DNA of 44,561 nt from Weissella viridescens (GTDB lineage Bacteria > Bacillota > Bacilli > Lactobacillales > Lactobacillaceae), in NCBI RefSeq assembly GCF_001437355.1, contig NZ_JQBM01000006.1, forward strand, positions 5,901 to 50,461, read 5' to 3'. The notes under the pieces were generated by a model, which was not told where the DNA came from, did no database searches, and was given only the letters and a program-made list of their open reading frames with translations. The translations under genes were made by a program, and so were the position numbers. This document shows, piece after piece, positions 9,096 to 17,598 of the stretch; position 1 is the first letter of the stretch; each line of letters starts with the position of its first letter.

Positions 9096-12000
9096 TTAGA
9101 CAAGACTGGTAAAGAAATCAGTGAGTTGCTTTAACCAGACCATTGGCTTTTGGTTCGGTTGCAGAGCAATTTGCAAACGAGCGATATCGCCTTGGTTCTT
9201 AATTTGTCCAGCCAGTTTATGCGCCTTAAGTTGTGTTTGTAGTCCTTCAAGTGTAACCGGACTTTCATCCGTAAACTTTGTTTCCAGCATCTGTGGTTGG
9301 CGTGGCATTCGCTTAATTGAAGCGACACCAGCTCGATCCGCAGCAGCCTTAAGACGACCAACCATAATCAACTGCTCAGCTGCCAGTGGGAGTTCACCAA
9401 AACGATCCACCAAATCATCGGTAATCTCGTCGAATTGTTCTGGCTTATCTGACTTACGAATACGCTGATAGATTTCAATCTTTTGAGGACCATCTGGTAC
9501 ATAGTCATTTGGTAGATAGGCTTCAACTTGCAAATCAAGCTCAGCGTCTGATTGCTTTTTCTTACCCTTACCTTGCTTTTCGGCCACCGCCTCATTCAAC
9601 ATCTGCATGTACAAATCGTACCCCACACTATTAATGAATCCATGTTGACTCTGTCCCAGCAAATCACCGGCACCACGAATCGACAAATCACGCATAGCAA
9701 TTTTAAAGCCTGAACCCAATTCCGTGAAGTCACGGATAGCTTCCAAACGCTTTTCACTTTCTTCATTCAACGTTCGCGTACCAGGATACGTGAAGTAAGC
9801 ATAGGCAAGGTTATTTGATCGACCAACACGACCACGTAGTTGGTACAGTTGTGACAAGCCCATGTGATCGGCATTTTCTACAAAGAGTGTATTCGCATTT
9901 GGAATATCCACACCAGTTTCAATAATTGTTGTCGTAACCAATACGTCGTACTCACCATTGATGAAATCAACTAGAATCCCTTCCAATTGTGTTTCTGTCA
10001 TCTTTCCGTGAACAAAGGCAACCCGTGCTTCAGGCACCAAAGACTCGATCATTGCGACGACCCGTTCAATATCTTCCACACGATTGTGGAGGTAGAACGT
10101 TTGACCACCACGCGCCATTTCACGTTCGATGGCCGTCGCCAAAGTACGACCATTTTGTTCCATCACATACGTTTGGATTGGATAACGATTTGCTGGTGGC
10201 GTTTCAATTACTGAAAGATCCCGCACCCCAACCATTGACATATTCAAGGTTCGTGGTATTGGTGTGGCCGTTAAGGTCAAAACATCTACATTGTTCTGCA
10301 TTTCCTTAAGACGCTCCTTGTGCTTAACCCCGAAACGTTGTTCTTCATCAATCACAAGTAATCCTAGGTCAGCAAACGCAACATCTTTAGATAAGATACG
10401 ATGTGTACCAATCAAAATATCAATTTCATGATTAGCTGCCGCAGCCAGCGTGGCCTTGGTTTCCTTCGTGCTTTGAAAACGTGAGAGAACACCAATTTTG
10501 AGACCAGTGCCTTCAAATCGACTTTGGAAACTATCGTAGTGTTGTTGTGCCAAAATTGTCGTTGGTACCAACATGGCAACTTGCTTACCAGCATGAGCTG
10601 CCTTGAACGCAGCTCGCATTGCCACTTCTGTTTTTCCAAAACCAACATCCCCAACTAAGAGTCGATCCATTGGTTGCACCTTTTCCATGTCTCGCTTAAT
10701 TTCTTCCGCGGAACGGAGTTGATCAGCGGTTTCCGGATAAGGAAAGGCGTCTTCAAATTGGCGTTGTGCATCATCATCGGCAGGAAAGGCGAAGCCTTTT
10801 TTTAAAGCACGTTCAGCATAAAGGTCAAGAAGCTCATCGGCAATATCTTCAACCTTCTTAGCAACTTTCGCCTTAGCTTTTTGCCACTCAGTCCCACCCA
10901 GCTTATTTAGCTTGGGGGCTTTTTCAGCCGCGCCAACATACTTCTGCACCAAATCAAGTTGCGAAACCGGAATAAAGATTTTGTCGTCTTTTTGATAACC
11001 GATAGTGATGTAATCTTGCTTCATCCCATCCCGTTCGATGGTCTCCATGCCTTCATAAACACCAATACCATGATTGACATGGACCACGTAATCGCCGACT
11101 TCAAGCTCGTTATAACTTTTGATACGTTCTGCGTTGGTTAATGTTTGTCGGCGTGGCGCCTTCTTTTTGGCCTGTTGAAACAATTCATGTTCCGTTAACA
11201 CAATCATATTTTGCGCTGGCCAATCAAATCCTGCGCTTAACGGTTGCACTGCAAGTTGGGTGCGCCCCATTTGCAAACCATCTGTCGCTGTCTGATTAAC
11301 TTTGACATCAAAGTCAGCCAAAGTCTGTGCTAATTTATCAGCACGTTCGTCAGTGTTCGTCAAAAAGAGGACGGTATTTCCTTGTTTTTGCCAGCGCTCC
11401 ACTTCACTCTTCAACATTGGCATTTGCCCAAAGAATTGTTGACTTGGGCGAACTGTGACATTTGTCAAACTATCTTGTTTTAGATTTCCAACACCGCGTT
11501 GCAATGGAGAAATCATCAAGGTTGTTTGCTTCAGGTCACGAGCTTGTTGCTCGATCTCAAAGCCCAAATCAATTTGATCAAGTGCTAGCTGTTCTTCAGC
11601 TTTTTGTTCCCACCATTGTGTATTTTCCTCAGCCATTTGCTTTGCATTATCCATCGCACGAGGATAGTCATCGAAAACGACTAGTCCAGCTGCTGGTAGA
11701 TAGTCAAACAAACTAGCTGGTTCTGGATACAAGTAGCGTAAATACTGACGGAACGGCGCCAAGATTTGACCCTGATTTAGGCCATCAATAATCGGTGTCA
11801 TCGCTTCGGTCAGATGGCGCTTATCGGCACCCTCCAATCGATCACGATTTTCAGTAAAGGCCAATTCAAAACGTGTTTTTGCTGCTTCAAGTTGTGCATC
11901 CGTTGCGACCAATTCATTAGCTGGTCGAATCGTCACCTCGTTTAAGTTACCCAAACTTCGTTGCGTAGCCACATCAAAAGTACGTAAAGAATCCAGCTCC

Positions 12001-12590
12001 GTATCAAAGAAATCCATGCGAACAGGATATTCAGCGTCCATCGGATAGACGTCCACAATTGACCCACGTACAGCGAAATCACCCGGTTGACCGACGACCT
12101 CATTGCGTTGATAACCCATGGTATGCAACTTTGCCGACAGTTCTGCTAAATCGTATTCATGTTTGAAATCAACTTCTAGTTGCGCTGCCACAAAATCAGC
12201 GACAGGCGCTAAATAACGTTGTGCTCCCGCCACACTTGTGACAACAACAGCCTTTGGATCGGTGCGTAGCGCCTCTAAAGCTTGCACACGTGCGATCGGT
12301 ACATCTAATGACGTTACGGCAATCTCGTTGGCTAGCGTTTCTTCAGCTGGGAAAATATGAACATGTCGATCTGATAGCAAACCAGCCATGTCCTCTGCGA
12401 TTTGATCCGCATGAAACTGGCTATCTGCCACAACCAACATTGGTTGTTGGACTTTTTGTTCAACCGCAGCCAAATAAGCAGTTCGCGCCGCTCCAGAAAG
12501 ACCAGTCACAATGTGCCGGCCCCCCTTTTTTAGTTGGCTTGTTAAATTTTTTAAATCCGGATTTTCGGCAATTAAATCAACCAGTTGCAT
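9096..12590 (-). CDS. mfd: Transcription-repair coupling factor Mfd
   Basis: Removes RNA polymerase stalled at lesions and recruits UvrA. The 1164 residues are normal for the family. The order is a UvrB-like N-terminal module, the RNA-polymerase interaction domain (about 493-560, VNHGIGVYEG), the SF2 translocase with Walker A GDVGFGKT at 647-654, DEEQ at 748-751 and TATPIPR at 774-780, then the TRCF C-terminal domain. The ATG has a GAGGAGAG site and follows pth by 24 bases. There is no cysteine in the entire protein, which is notable at this length. Confidence 0.98.
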   Translation of the reverse strand: MQLVDLIAENPDLKNLTSQLKKGGRHIVTGLSGAARTAYLAAVEQKVQQPMLVVADSQFHADQIAEDMAGLLSDRHVHIFPAEETLANEIAVTSLDVPIARVQALEALRTDPKAVVVTSVAGAQRYLAPVADFVAAQLEVDFKHEYDLAELSAKLHTMGYQRNEVVGQPGDFAVRGSIVDVYPMDAEYPVRMDFFDTELDSLRTFDVATQRSLGNLNEVTIRPANELVATDAQLEAAKTRFELAFTENRDRLEGADKRHLTEAMTPIIDGLNQGQILAPFRQYLRYLYPEPASLFDYLPAAGLVVFDDYPRAMDNAKQMAEENTQWWEQKAEEQLALDQIDLGFEIEQQARDLKQTTLMISPLQRGVGNLKQDSLTNVTVRPSQQFFGQMPMLKSEVERWQKQGNTVLFLTNTDERADKLAQTLADFDVKVNQTATDGLQMGRTQLAVQPLSAGFDWPAQNMIVLTEHELFQQAKKKAPRRQTLTNAERIKSYNELEVGDYVVHVNHGIGVYEGMETIERDGMKQDYITIGYQKDDKIFIPVSQLDLVQKYVGAAEKAPKLNKLGGTEWQKAKAKVAKKVEDIADELLDLYAERALKKGFAFPADDDAQRQFEDAFPYPETADQLRSAEEIKRDMEKVQPMDRLLVGDVGFGKTEVAMRAAFKAAHAGKQVAMLVPTTILAQQHYDSFQSRFEGTGLKIGVLSRFQSTKETKATLAAAANHEIDILIGTHRILSKDVAFADLGLLVIDEEQRFGVKHKERLKEMQNNVDVLTLTATPIPRTLNMSMVGVRDLSVIETPPANRYPIQTYVMEQNGRTLATAIEREMARGGQTFYLHNRVEDIERVVAMIESLVPEARVAFVHGKMTETQLEGILVDFINGEYDVLVTTTIIETGVDIPNANTLFVENADHMGLSQLYQLRGRVGRSNNLAYAYFTYPGTRTLNEESEKRLEAIRDFTELGSGFKIAMRDLSIRGAGDLLGQSQHGFINSVGYDLYMQMLNEAVAEKQGKGKKKQSDAELDLQVEAYLPNDYVPDGPQKIEIYQRIRKSDKPEQFDEITDDLVDRFGELPLAAEQLIMVGRLKAAADRAGVASIKRMPRQPQMLETKFTDESPVTLEGLQTQLKAHKLAGQIKNQGDIARLQIALQPNQKPMVWLKQLTDFFTSLV

Positions 12591-12614
12591 GGCTCTCTCC
12601 TCTTCAATAATCCC

Positions 12615-13181
12615 TTAATTATAGTGATTCATTAGGGTTTGGATGTCATCCCCCGCTGCAAAGTCTTCAAAAATATCCAAAGACTTGCCGACTCCAGCAG
12701 CAAGCTCAACCTGCTCGTCCTCACCAAACTTTCCTAACACAAAGTCAATCACCGCTTGATGCGTATGCTTTGGATGTGAAATACCAAACTTCAATCGATT
12801 AAAGTTTTGCGTATTCAAGTGGTTAGCAATACTTTTAATCCCATTGTGTCCACCTGCAGACCCCTTGGCTCGCAGACGAATCTTACCCAAATCCATATCC
12901 ATGTCATCATGCACAATTAAAATATCTTCCAGTTCAATCTTGTAGTAATCCATCAACGGACGAACTGCACGACCTGAGTCATTCATAAAAGTCGTTGGCT
13001 TTACCAACAAAACCTTTTCACCATCGAAGAACCAGTTGGCGACAAAAGCATGATGCTCACTATCTTGTTTAAAGGTTAAATCATATTTATCGGCCAAAGC
13101 ATCTAGCACAATAAATCCGACATTATGTCGCGTGCGATCGTATTCACGACCAATGTTTCCCAATCCAACAATCATTTTCAT
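12615..13181 (-). CDS. pth: Peptidyl-tRNA hydrolase
   Basis: Releases tRNA from peptidyl-tRNAs that drop off ribosomes. The 188 residues are the usual length. The catalytic His19 is in the RHNVGF motif, with VGLGNIG at the N-terminus, HDDMD in the middle and GGHNG after it. The ATG has an AGAAGG site at good spacing. It is the first gene of the pth-mfd-flippase-rqcP-divIC transcript. Confidence 0.97.
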   Translation of the reverse strand: MKMIVGLGNIGREYDRTRHNVGFIVLDALADKYDLTFKQDSEHHAFVANWFFDGEKVLLVKPTTFMNDSGRAVRPLMDYYKIELEDILIVHDDMDMDLGKIRLRAKGSAGGHNGIKSIANHLNTQNFNRLKFGISHPKHTHQAVIDFVLGKFGEDEQVELAAGVGKSLDIFEDFAAGDDIQTLMNHYN

Positions 13182-13216
13182 TTTGAATACCTTCTCTTCT
13201 ATTTAATGCACGAAAG

Positions 13217-13241
13217 GGGCAGAATCGCGAGGATCCTACCC
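13217..13241 (-). other. Leader hairpin upstream of pth
   Basis: Nine pairing positions (13217-13225 with 13233-13241, two G-U) around a seven-base loop lie between the predicted promoter and pth. No T run follows, so it is not a simple terminator; it may stabilise the leader or be incidental. Confidence 0.4.
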
Positions 13242-13274
13242 ATTCCATTTAATTGAATTTACTAACTTTTTACC

Positions 13275-13304
13275 ATTATACGCATTTTACACCAACAGTG
13301 CCAT
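13275..13304 (-). promoter_or_regulatory. Promoter of the pth-mfd operon
   Basis: On the minus strand a perfect TATAAT (13275-13280) is preceded by ATGGCA (13299-13304) with an 18-base spacer. The leader before pth would be about 85 bases. Confidence 0.6.
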
Positions 13305-13346
13305 GACTAACCCGCAATAATAAAGACGCTCATCAAAATAATTTTT

Positions 13347-13380
13347 ACAAAAAAAGTCCGCATCTTTGTGCGGACTTTTT
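13347..13380 (-). terminator. Terminator of yhgE
   Basis: A ten-pair perfect stem (13353-13362 with 13369-13378), six-base loop and T run lie four bases beyond the yhgE stop. A/T runs on both sides mean it could also stop transcription the other way. Confidence 0.93.
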
Positions 13381-13383
13381 GCT

Positions 13384-15996
13384 TTATTCTGAAATTAAAT
13401 TAAAACCGTGTCGATGTCGACGGATGTAGAACAGAATCATTGCGACCAATGAAACGAACATAATCCCCAGCATGACATAAACCGCCTGCGTTGGTGCCTG
13501 CCCAATCATCATCGTTTGTCGCAAACCACTAACGGTGTATGTCATTGGTACCCAAGCATGCAATTTCTGATAAATTTCTGGCGATAGTTGAATCGGATAG
13601 GTCCCGGCTGACAAGCTCAATTGTGCCACTAACAAAACGACTGACACGAATGAACCCGCACGACCAAACCATAGATTAATTGCCGTAACGAGTAAGGCAT
13701 CCATCCAGGCAATTAGAATCAACAACCCTAATGTTGCTGGACCATCTACGTAAGTCATGCCAAGTAACCACTTGCTCAAGAAGAAGAGCACAATGGCCAT
13801 CATCGTAGCAATCCCCAATAAGATAACTAGCTTAGAACCAACCCAACGCCATAGCGCGTAAATCGTTGTCCGTGGTTGTACTAAATCAATCATCAAATTA
13901 ATCCCTAGCATTCCAACAAACAGACCTACAGAGAACATGTATGGTGCCATTCCAGTTCCGTTATTTGGGACCTGGTCACGTTCTTGGTGCTTTGTTTTAG
14001 CTGGTTGCGCCATTTGGGCATATGTCCGCTTGTTTGCTGGCAAATCGTTGACGCGTTTTGTCGCCTGATCCAATTGATCAGATAACTTTTGATTTCCTTG
14101 CTGCACCTGATTCAATGCTGGCCCCATCTGTTGAGCCCCTTGATTAAGACGTTGTGAACCATCCTGCAACTGTGTTGATCCATTAGCTAGCTGACTTGAT
14201 CCTTGCGTTAATTCGCCACCCTTATTTTGTAGCGTACTCAATCCAGTTTGAACTTTACCATTGCCAGCTACTAGCTGCGCGACACCATTTTGAAGTGGTG
14301 CCATTTGGTTAGCCATCTGATTAACACCTGCATTAAGTTGTTGACTACCTGACAAGGTCTTGGCATTGCCGTCAGTTAATTGCTGACTACCTGCAAGTAA
14401 ACTATTTTGGGCTGACAATAATTGCGAACTCCCTTGGTTTAGTTCACCCGACTTTTGACTAAGTTGTTGCAACCCACCGGTTACTTGCTTTGAACCATCT
14501 GTTAATTTATTTACCGCACTTGGCAAAGCTTGTAGTTGTGTTACTTGTTGTTCAATAGCAGGCATTTCAGCTGGCAATCCCTGTGCATGTTGCGCAATTC
14601 GCGTTAACGTATCTTGGTTTTCTGCCAAGCTTTTCACCATTGGTGCAATAGCTTCTTGCAAATCAGTCGTATTCTTTTGTAACACTTCTACTTGCGCATC
14701 CATCTGTGCTTGATCTGATGCCTGACTGGCTTGAACACTCTGCTTGAGCGCCTGTGTTTGTTCTGGCGTCAGCTTTTGTTCTTTTGCTGTTTGATCAATA
14801 GCCGCATTAACGTGAGCGTCGCGTCCAGCTGAAATCTTTTGCATCTCAGCTAAGGCAGTTAGACTACTATCAATCTTCTGTGTGACTGTTCGCGCATCTG
14901 GAGCAGCACCTTGTTTAGCCTTAGCTTCATTTATGATTCGTTCTAAGTCAGTCAGATCTGACTTCACTTGGTTAATTTTTTTAGGGTCCAATTGCCCTTT
15001 TTGTGTCGCATCTTGTAATGCTACGAGTCCCTTTGTAACTTGCTCACTCCCCGCGGTTACCTGTGAAACAGCGTCCGTGTAGTCTTGTACGCCGTTATGT
15101 AGTTTTGTTTGCCCTGCTTGGGCTTGTGACAAGCCATCTGTTAATTGACGTTGGCCGTTCAAACTAGCACCCAGCCCATCGCTGAGTTGACTTTGTCCAG
15201 CTGACAATGCACTGACTCCTTGATTAAAGGCAGGCAGTTGACCCTGCATTTGCTGTAGGCCTTGCCCCACTGCTTGGTTACCTTGACCAGCCTGACCCAC
15301 ACCATCAACATACTGCTTTAATCCGACATCTAACTTCTGGGCCCCCGCACCAAAAGTTAAACTACTTTGCGCTAACGTACTTAGTCCATCGGCTAACTGC
15401 TGTTGACCATTTTTTATTTTACCTGATCCATCCGCCAATTTTTGACTTCCGTCAGCTGCTTTACCAAGACCATCCCCAGCTTCCTTAATTTCAGAAAACA
15501 TGGCTTTAGTATAGGCTTCGGTCACTGATTCCGAAACACGTTGTTGTATCTTATTTGCAGCCGACTCTGATAGTTTTCCACCAATAAAACTGTGCCCTGA
15601 ACTTGTGGCATAGTCTAACTGCATTTTCCGTGGATGCTTATCCAATAAAGTGGTCGCATCCTTTGAAAAATTCTCTGGTATCGTCATAACCATATAATAC
15701 TTGCCATCTTTTAGGCCTCTTTGTGCCTGTTTTGAGTTAGTGAAATTAAAATCGAGATCTTTCGACTGCTTTAACTCATGAACCAGCTGATTCCCCACAT
15801 CAACTGTCTGCTTATGATACTTGACGGGTTGATCATGATTCACAACTGCGACAGGTAATTCATCGACATTCCCATAGGTATTCCACAATGAACCCAAAAA
15901 TGGTACGGCATATAATGCTGGCAAAAAACATAACACGCTGACCACCAACATCATAAACCGGTGCTTTTTTAAATATTGCCATTCTGCTTTTAACAT
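13384..15996 (-). CDS. yhgE: YhgE/Pip family membrane protein with long internal repeat domain
   Basis: 870 residues from the ATG at 15996, which has AAGGGGGG upstream; longer in-frame starts reach into the operator region and are rejected. One membrane helix near the N-terminus (about 14-33) is followed by a large external domain rich in degenerate repeats of the type QLxxGxxxL (about 185-310 and 505-640), then an ABC-2-type block of about five C-terminal helices. The family includes Lactococcus Pip (phage infection protein) and Bacillus YhgE; the molecular role is unsettled. It is divergent from a TetR gene across a shared operator and is probably its target. Confidence 0.9.
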   Translation of the reverse strand: MLKAEWQYLKKHRFMMLVVSVLCFLPALYAVPFLGSLWNTYGNVDELPVAVVNHDQPVKYHKQTVDVGNQLVHELKQSKDLDFNFTNSKQAQRGLKDGKYYMVMTIPENFSKDATTLLDKHPRKMQLDYATSSGHSFIGGKLSESAANKIQQRVSESVTEAYTKAMFSEIKEAGDGLGKAADGSQKLADGSGKIKNGQQQLADGLSTLAQSSLTFGAGAQKLDVGLKQYVDGVGQAGQGNQAVGQGLQQMQGQLPAFNQGVSALSAGQSQLSDGLGASLNGQRQLTDGLSQAQAGQTKLHNGVQDYTDAVSQVTAGSEQVTKGLVALQDATQKGQLDPKKINQVKSDLTDLERIINEAKAKQGAAPDARTVTQKIDSSLTALAEMQKISAGRDAHVNAAIDQTAKEQKLTPEQTQALKQSVQASQASDQAQMDAQVEVLQKNTTDLQEAIAPMVKSLAENQDTLTRIAQHAQGLPAEMPAIEQQVTQLQALPSAVNKLTDGSKQVTGGLQQLSQKSGELNQGSSQLLSAQNSLLAGSQQLTDGNAKTLSGSQQLNAGVNQMANQMAPLQNGVAQLVAGNGKVQTGLSTLQNKGGELTQGSSQLANGSTQLQDGSQRLNQGAQQMGPALNQVQQGNQKLSDQLDQATKRVNDLPANKRTYAQMAQPAKTKHQERDQVPNNGTGMAPYMFSVGLFVGMLGINLMIDLVQPRTTIYALWRWVGSKLVILLGIATMMAIVLFFLSKWLLGMTYVDGPATLGLLILIAWMDALLVTAINLWFGRAGSFVSVVLLVAQLSLSAGTYPIQLSPEIYQKLHAWVPMTYTVSGLRQTMMIGQAPTQAVYVMLGIMFVSLVAMILFYIRRHRHGFNLISE

Positions 15997-16047
15997 TGTT
16001 CCCCCCTTATTAATTCTGAAATATTGCATATCTTCTATCTTAAATCC

Positions 16048-16056
16048 TGCTATAAT
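16048..16056 (+). promoter_or_regulatory. Extended -10 promoter of the TetR gene
   Basis: TGCTATAAT is an extended -10 element without a convincing -35. Transcription would start at about 16063, inside the palindrome that begins at 16059. Confidence 0.6.
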
Positions 16057-16058
16057 AA

Positions 16059-16090
16059 GTTCAATATCCAATATTGAACAATGTGTTCAA
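16059..16090. promoter_or_regulatory. TetR operator with three alternating half-sites
   Basis: GTTCAATAT-CCA-ATATTGAAC (16059-16079) is a perfect palindrome with 9-bp arms and a 3-base centre. The right arm forms a second inverted repeat, TTGAAC-AATGT-GTTCAA (16074-16090). The array covers the tetR start site and lies upstream of yhgE, fitting autorepression and control of yhgE. Confidence 0.75.
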
Positions 16091-16111
16091 TAAATTCAAA
16101 AGGAGAGTTGC

Positions 16112-16717
16112 ATGCGCCATTCTGAACAAAATGCTGAGACCGAAAAACAAATTAAAGCCGCTTTTATCCATGTTGTTGAACTAAAGGGCTTTAATAAAGT
16201 GACTATCACCGATATTGCCAAACATGCCCACGTTAGTCGTGGTACTTTTTACGTCCACTACGTCGATAAATATGATTTATTAGAAAAAACTGAGCAAGAA
16301 ATCTTTGAAAAGTTACAAAGCCATGTGGTTGTGGAACGATTGGAGGAACCATTATTGGCCCGCACCGATGAAGACATAGCCAGTTCAACCTACCGCATCT
16401 TTAACTATTATTTGGAGTATATAAATCAAGAACGTGAAACCATTCGCGTCTTGCTCTCTCCCAATGGCGATCCCTATTTCTTCGATAAGATTAAACAAAT
16501 CATTGACCAGCTCTTTACAAATAAATTAACTGAGCTAAATGGTCACTTTTCAGATAAACTACCAATTTCCTATTCAATGGAACTATCCATCACCAACCTC
16601 CTAAACATTGTGCGTCATTGGTTAAATAGTCCCGACCCTGAAAGCCCTGATGAACTGGCCGAAATTTTAATGCAAAGTCGCTTACTAGCGCCACGTGACT
16701 TATTAGTATTTGATTAA
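16112..16717 (+). CDS. TetR/AcrR family transcriptional regulator
   Basis: 201 residues. The N-terminal TetR helix-turn-helix spans about 14-60 and contains ITDIAKHAHVSRGTFYVHY, the family signature; the C-terminal ligand domain is of the type often found next to yhgE genes. The AAAGGAGAG site lies six bases before the ATG. It is divergent from yhgE with a palindromic operator between them. The effector is unknown. No cysteine is present. Confidence 0.93.
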   Translation: MRHSEQNAETEKQIKAAFIHVVELKGFNKVTITDIAKHAHVSRGTFYVHYVDKYDLLEKTEQEIFEKLQSHVVVERLEEPLLARTDEDIASSTYRIFNYYLEYINQERETIRVLLSPNGDPYFFDKIKQIIDQLFTNKLTELNGHFSDKLPISYSMELSITNLLNIVRHWLNSPDPESPDELAEILMQSRLLAPRDLLVFD

Positions 16718-16809
16718 CTTATATACCCAATGACTTACTCATAAACTTCATATACTCTTGTCAAATCTCATTTTATTCTCACATAAACGCCCTATTAGCT
16801 TAAAAAACG

Positions 16810-16818
16810 TGTTATGAT
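16810..16818 (+). promoter_or_regulatory. Extended -10 promoter of the CBS-domain gene
   Basis: TGTTATGAT matches an extended -10 element, with no good -35. It lies 38 bases before the start codon, which has a consensus AGGAGG at 16841-16846. Confidence 0.5.
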
Positions 16819-16856
16819 AGAGGAATTAATTAGAAAAACAAGGAGGCCAGCGCCAG

Positions 16857-17492
16857 ATGCTTGAAAATTTGGTGAAATCAAAAGAATCATTGACCGTGGT
16901 CACTGAAGACACCACTTTAAGTGAAGCACTCATGATAATCGAAGATTTCAATTATCGCGCGCTCCCTATTTTAGATCAAAGCGGACAACTCTTCCGGGGT
17001 GTTATCTACAAATTGCACTTGTATAAACACAAAGCTAATAATGGGGACATGCAACAACCCGTCACGTCAGTGATGCGTAACACTACTAAATTCATCAATC
17101 TTGATGATTCCTTTTATGACCTCACTTTTGCGCTACGCGACCTCCCATTCATTTCCGTTTTAGACCATGAAAATCATTTTGCAGGTATCATCACGCATAA
17201 TCGATATATGCACCTGCTCGAAGATTCTTGGTGCCCCACGACTGCTAGCACCGTGCTAACGATTGCGACAAGTGGTGAACGTGGTAGTTTAGAACGCGTT
17301 TCAAGAATTATCGCGCGGTATACGACCGTACTTTCACTTTTGACATTGAACCCCGACAATGACTTGAGTACAGCTCGGATTGTTGCAACAATTCCAGCTG
17401 AAGTTAATGAAGCAACAATTGGTAAAATTTCACGTACACTGGTACGTAAAGGATTCGCCCTTGAAAACATTGAAAAAGTGCATCATAACTAA
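16857..17492 (+). CDS. CBS-domain pair protein with C-terminal ACT-like region
   Basis: 211 residues. Two CBS-type repeats span about 1-65 (ALPILDQSGQLFRGVIYK) and 66-125 (ISVLDHENHFAGIITHNR). The remaining 85 residues look like an ACT-type fold (VATIPAEVNEATIGKISRTLVRKGF). The layout resembles AcuB and the Listeria c-di-AMP-binding CbpA type, so nucleotide sensing is the likely role, but the ligand is an inference. It is monocistronic, with its own promoter and terminator. Confidence 0.75.
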   Translation: MLENLVKSKESLTVVTEDTTLSEALMIIEDFNYRALPILDQSGQLFRGVIYKLHLYKHKANNGDMQQPVTSVMRNTTKFINLDDSFYDLTFALRDLPFISVLDHENHFAGIITHNRYMHLLEDSWCPTTASTVLTIATSGERGSLERVSRIIARYTTVLSLLTLNPDNDLSTARIVATIPAEVNEATIGKISRTLVRKGFALENIEKVHHN

Positions 17493-17524
17493 AAAAAGCA
17501 TACCCGCTTGGGTGTGCTTTTTTT
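17492..17524 (+). terminator. Terminator of the CBS-domain gene
   Basis: An 11-pair stem (17495-17505 with 17510-17520) and a T run directly follow the stop codon. It faces the dld terminator; the gap between them is itself flanked by inverted T/A runs (17518-17529 and 17549-17560). Confidence 0.92.
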
Positions 17525-17553
17525 GTTTATCGTTTAACCTCTTGGTGCTAAAC

Positions 17554-17583
17554 AAAAAAAGAGACCACGCAAGTCGCAGTCCC
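17554..17583 (-). terminator. Terminator of dld
   Basis: On the minus strand nine pairing positions (17575-17583 with 17561-17569, some G-U), a five-base loop and seven T follow the dld stop by 15 bases. Confidence 0.88.
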
Positions 17584-17598
17584 TGTTCATTTATGATT

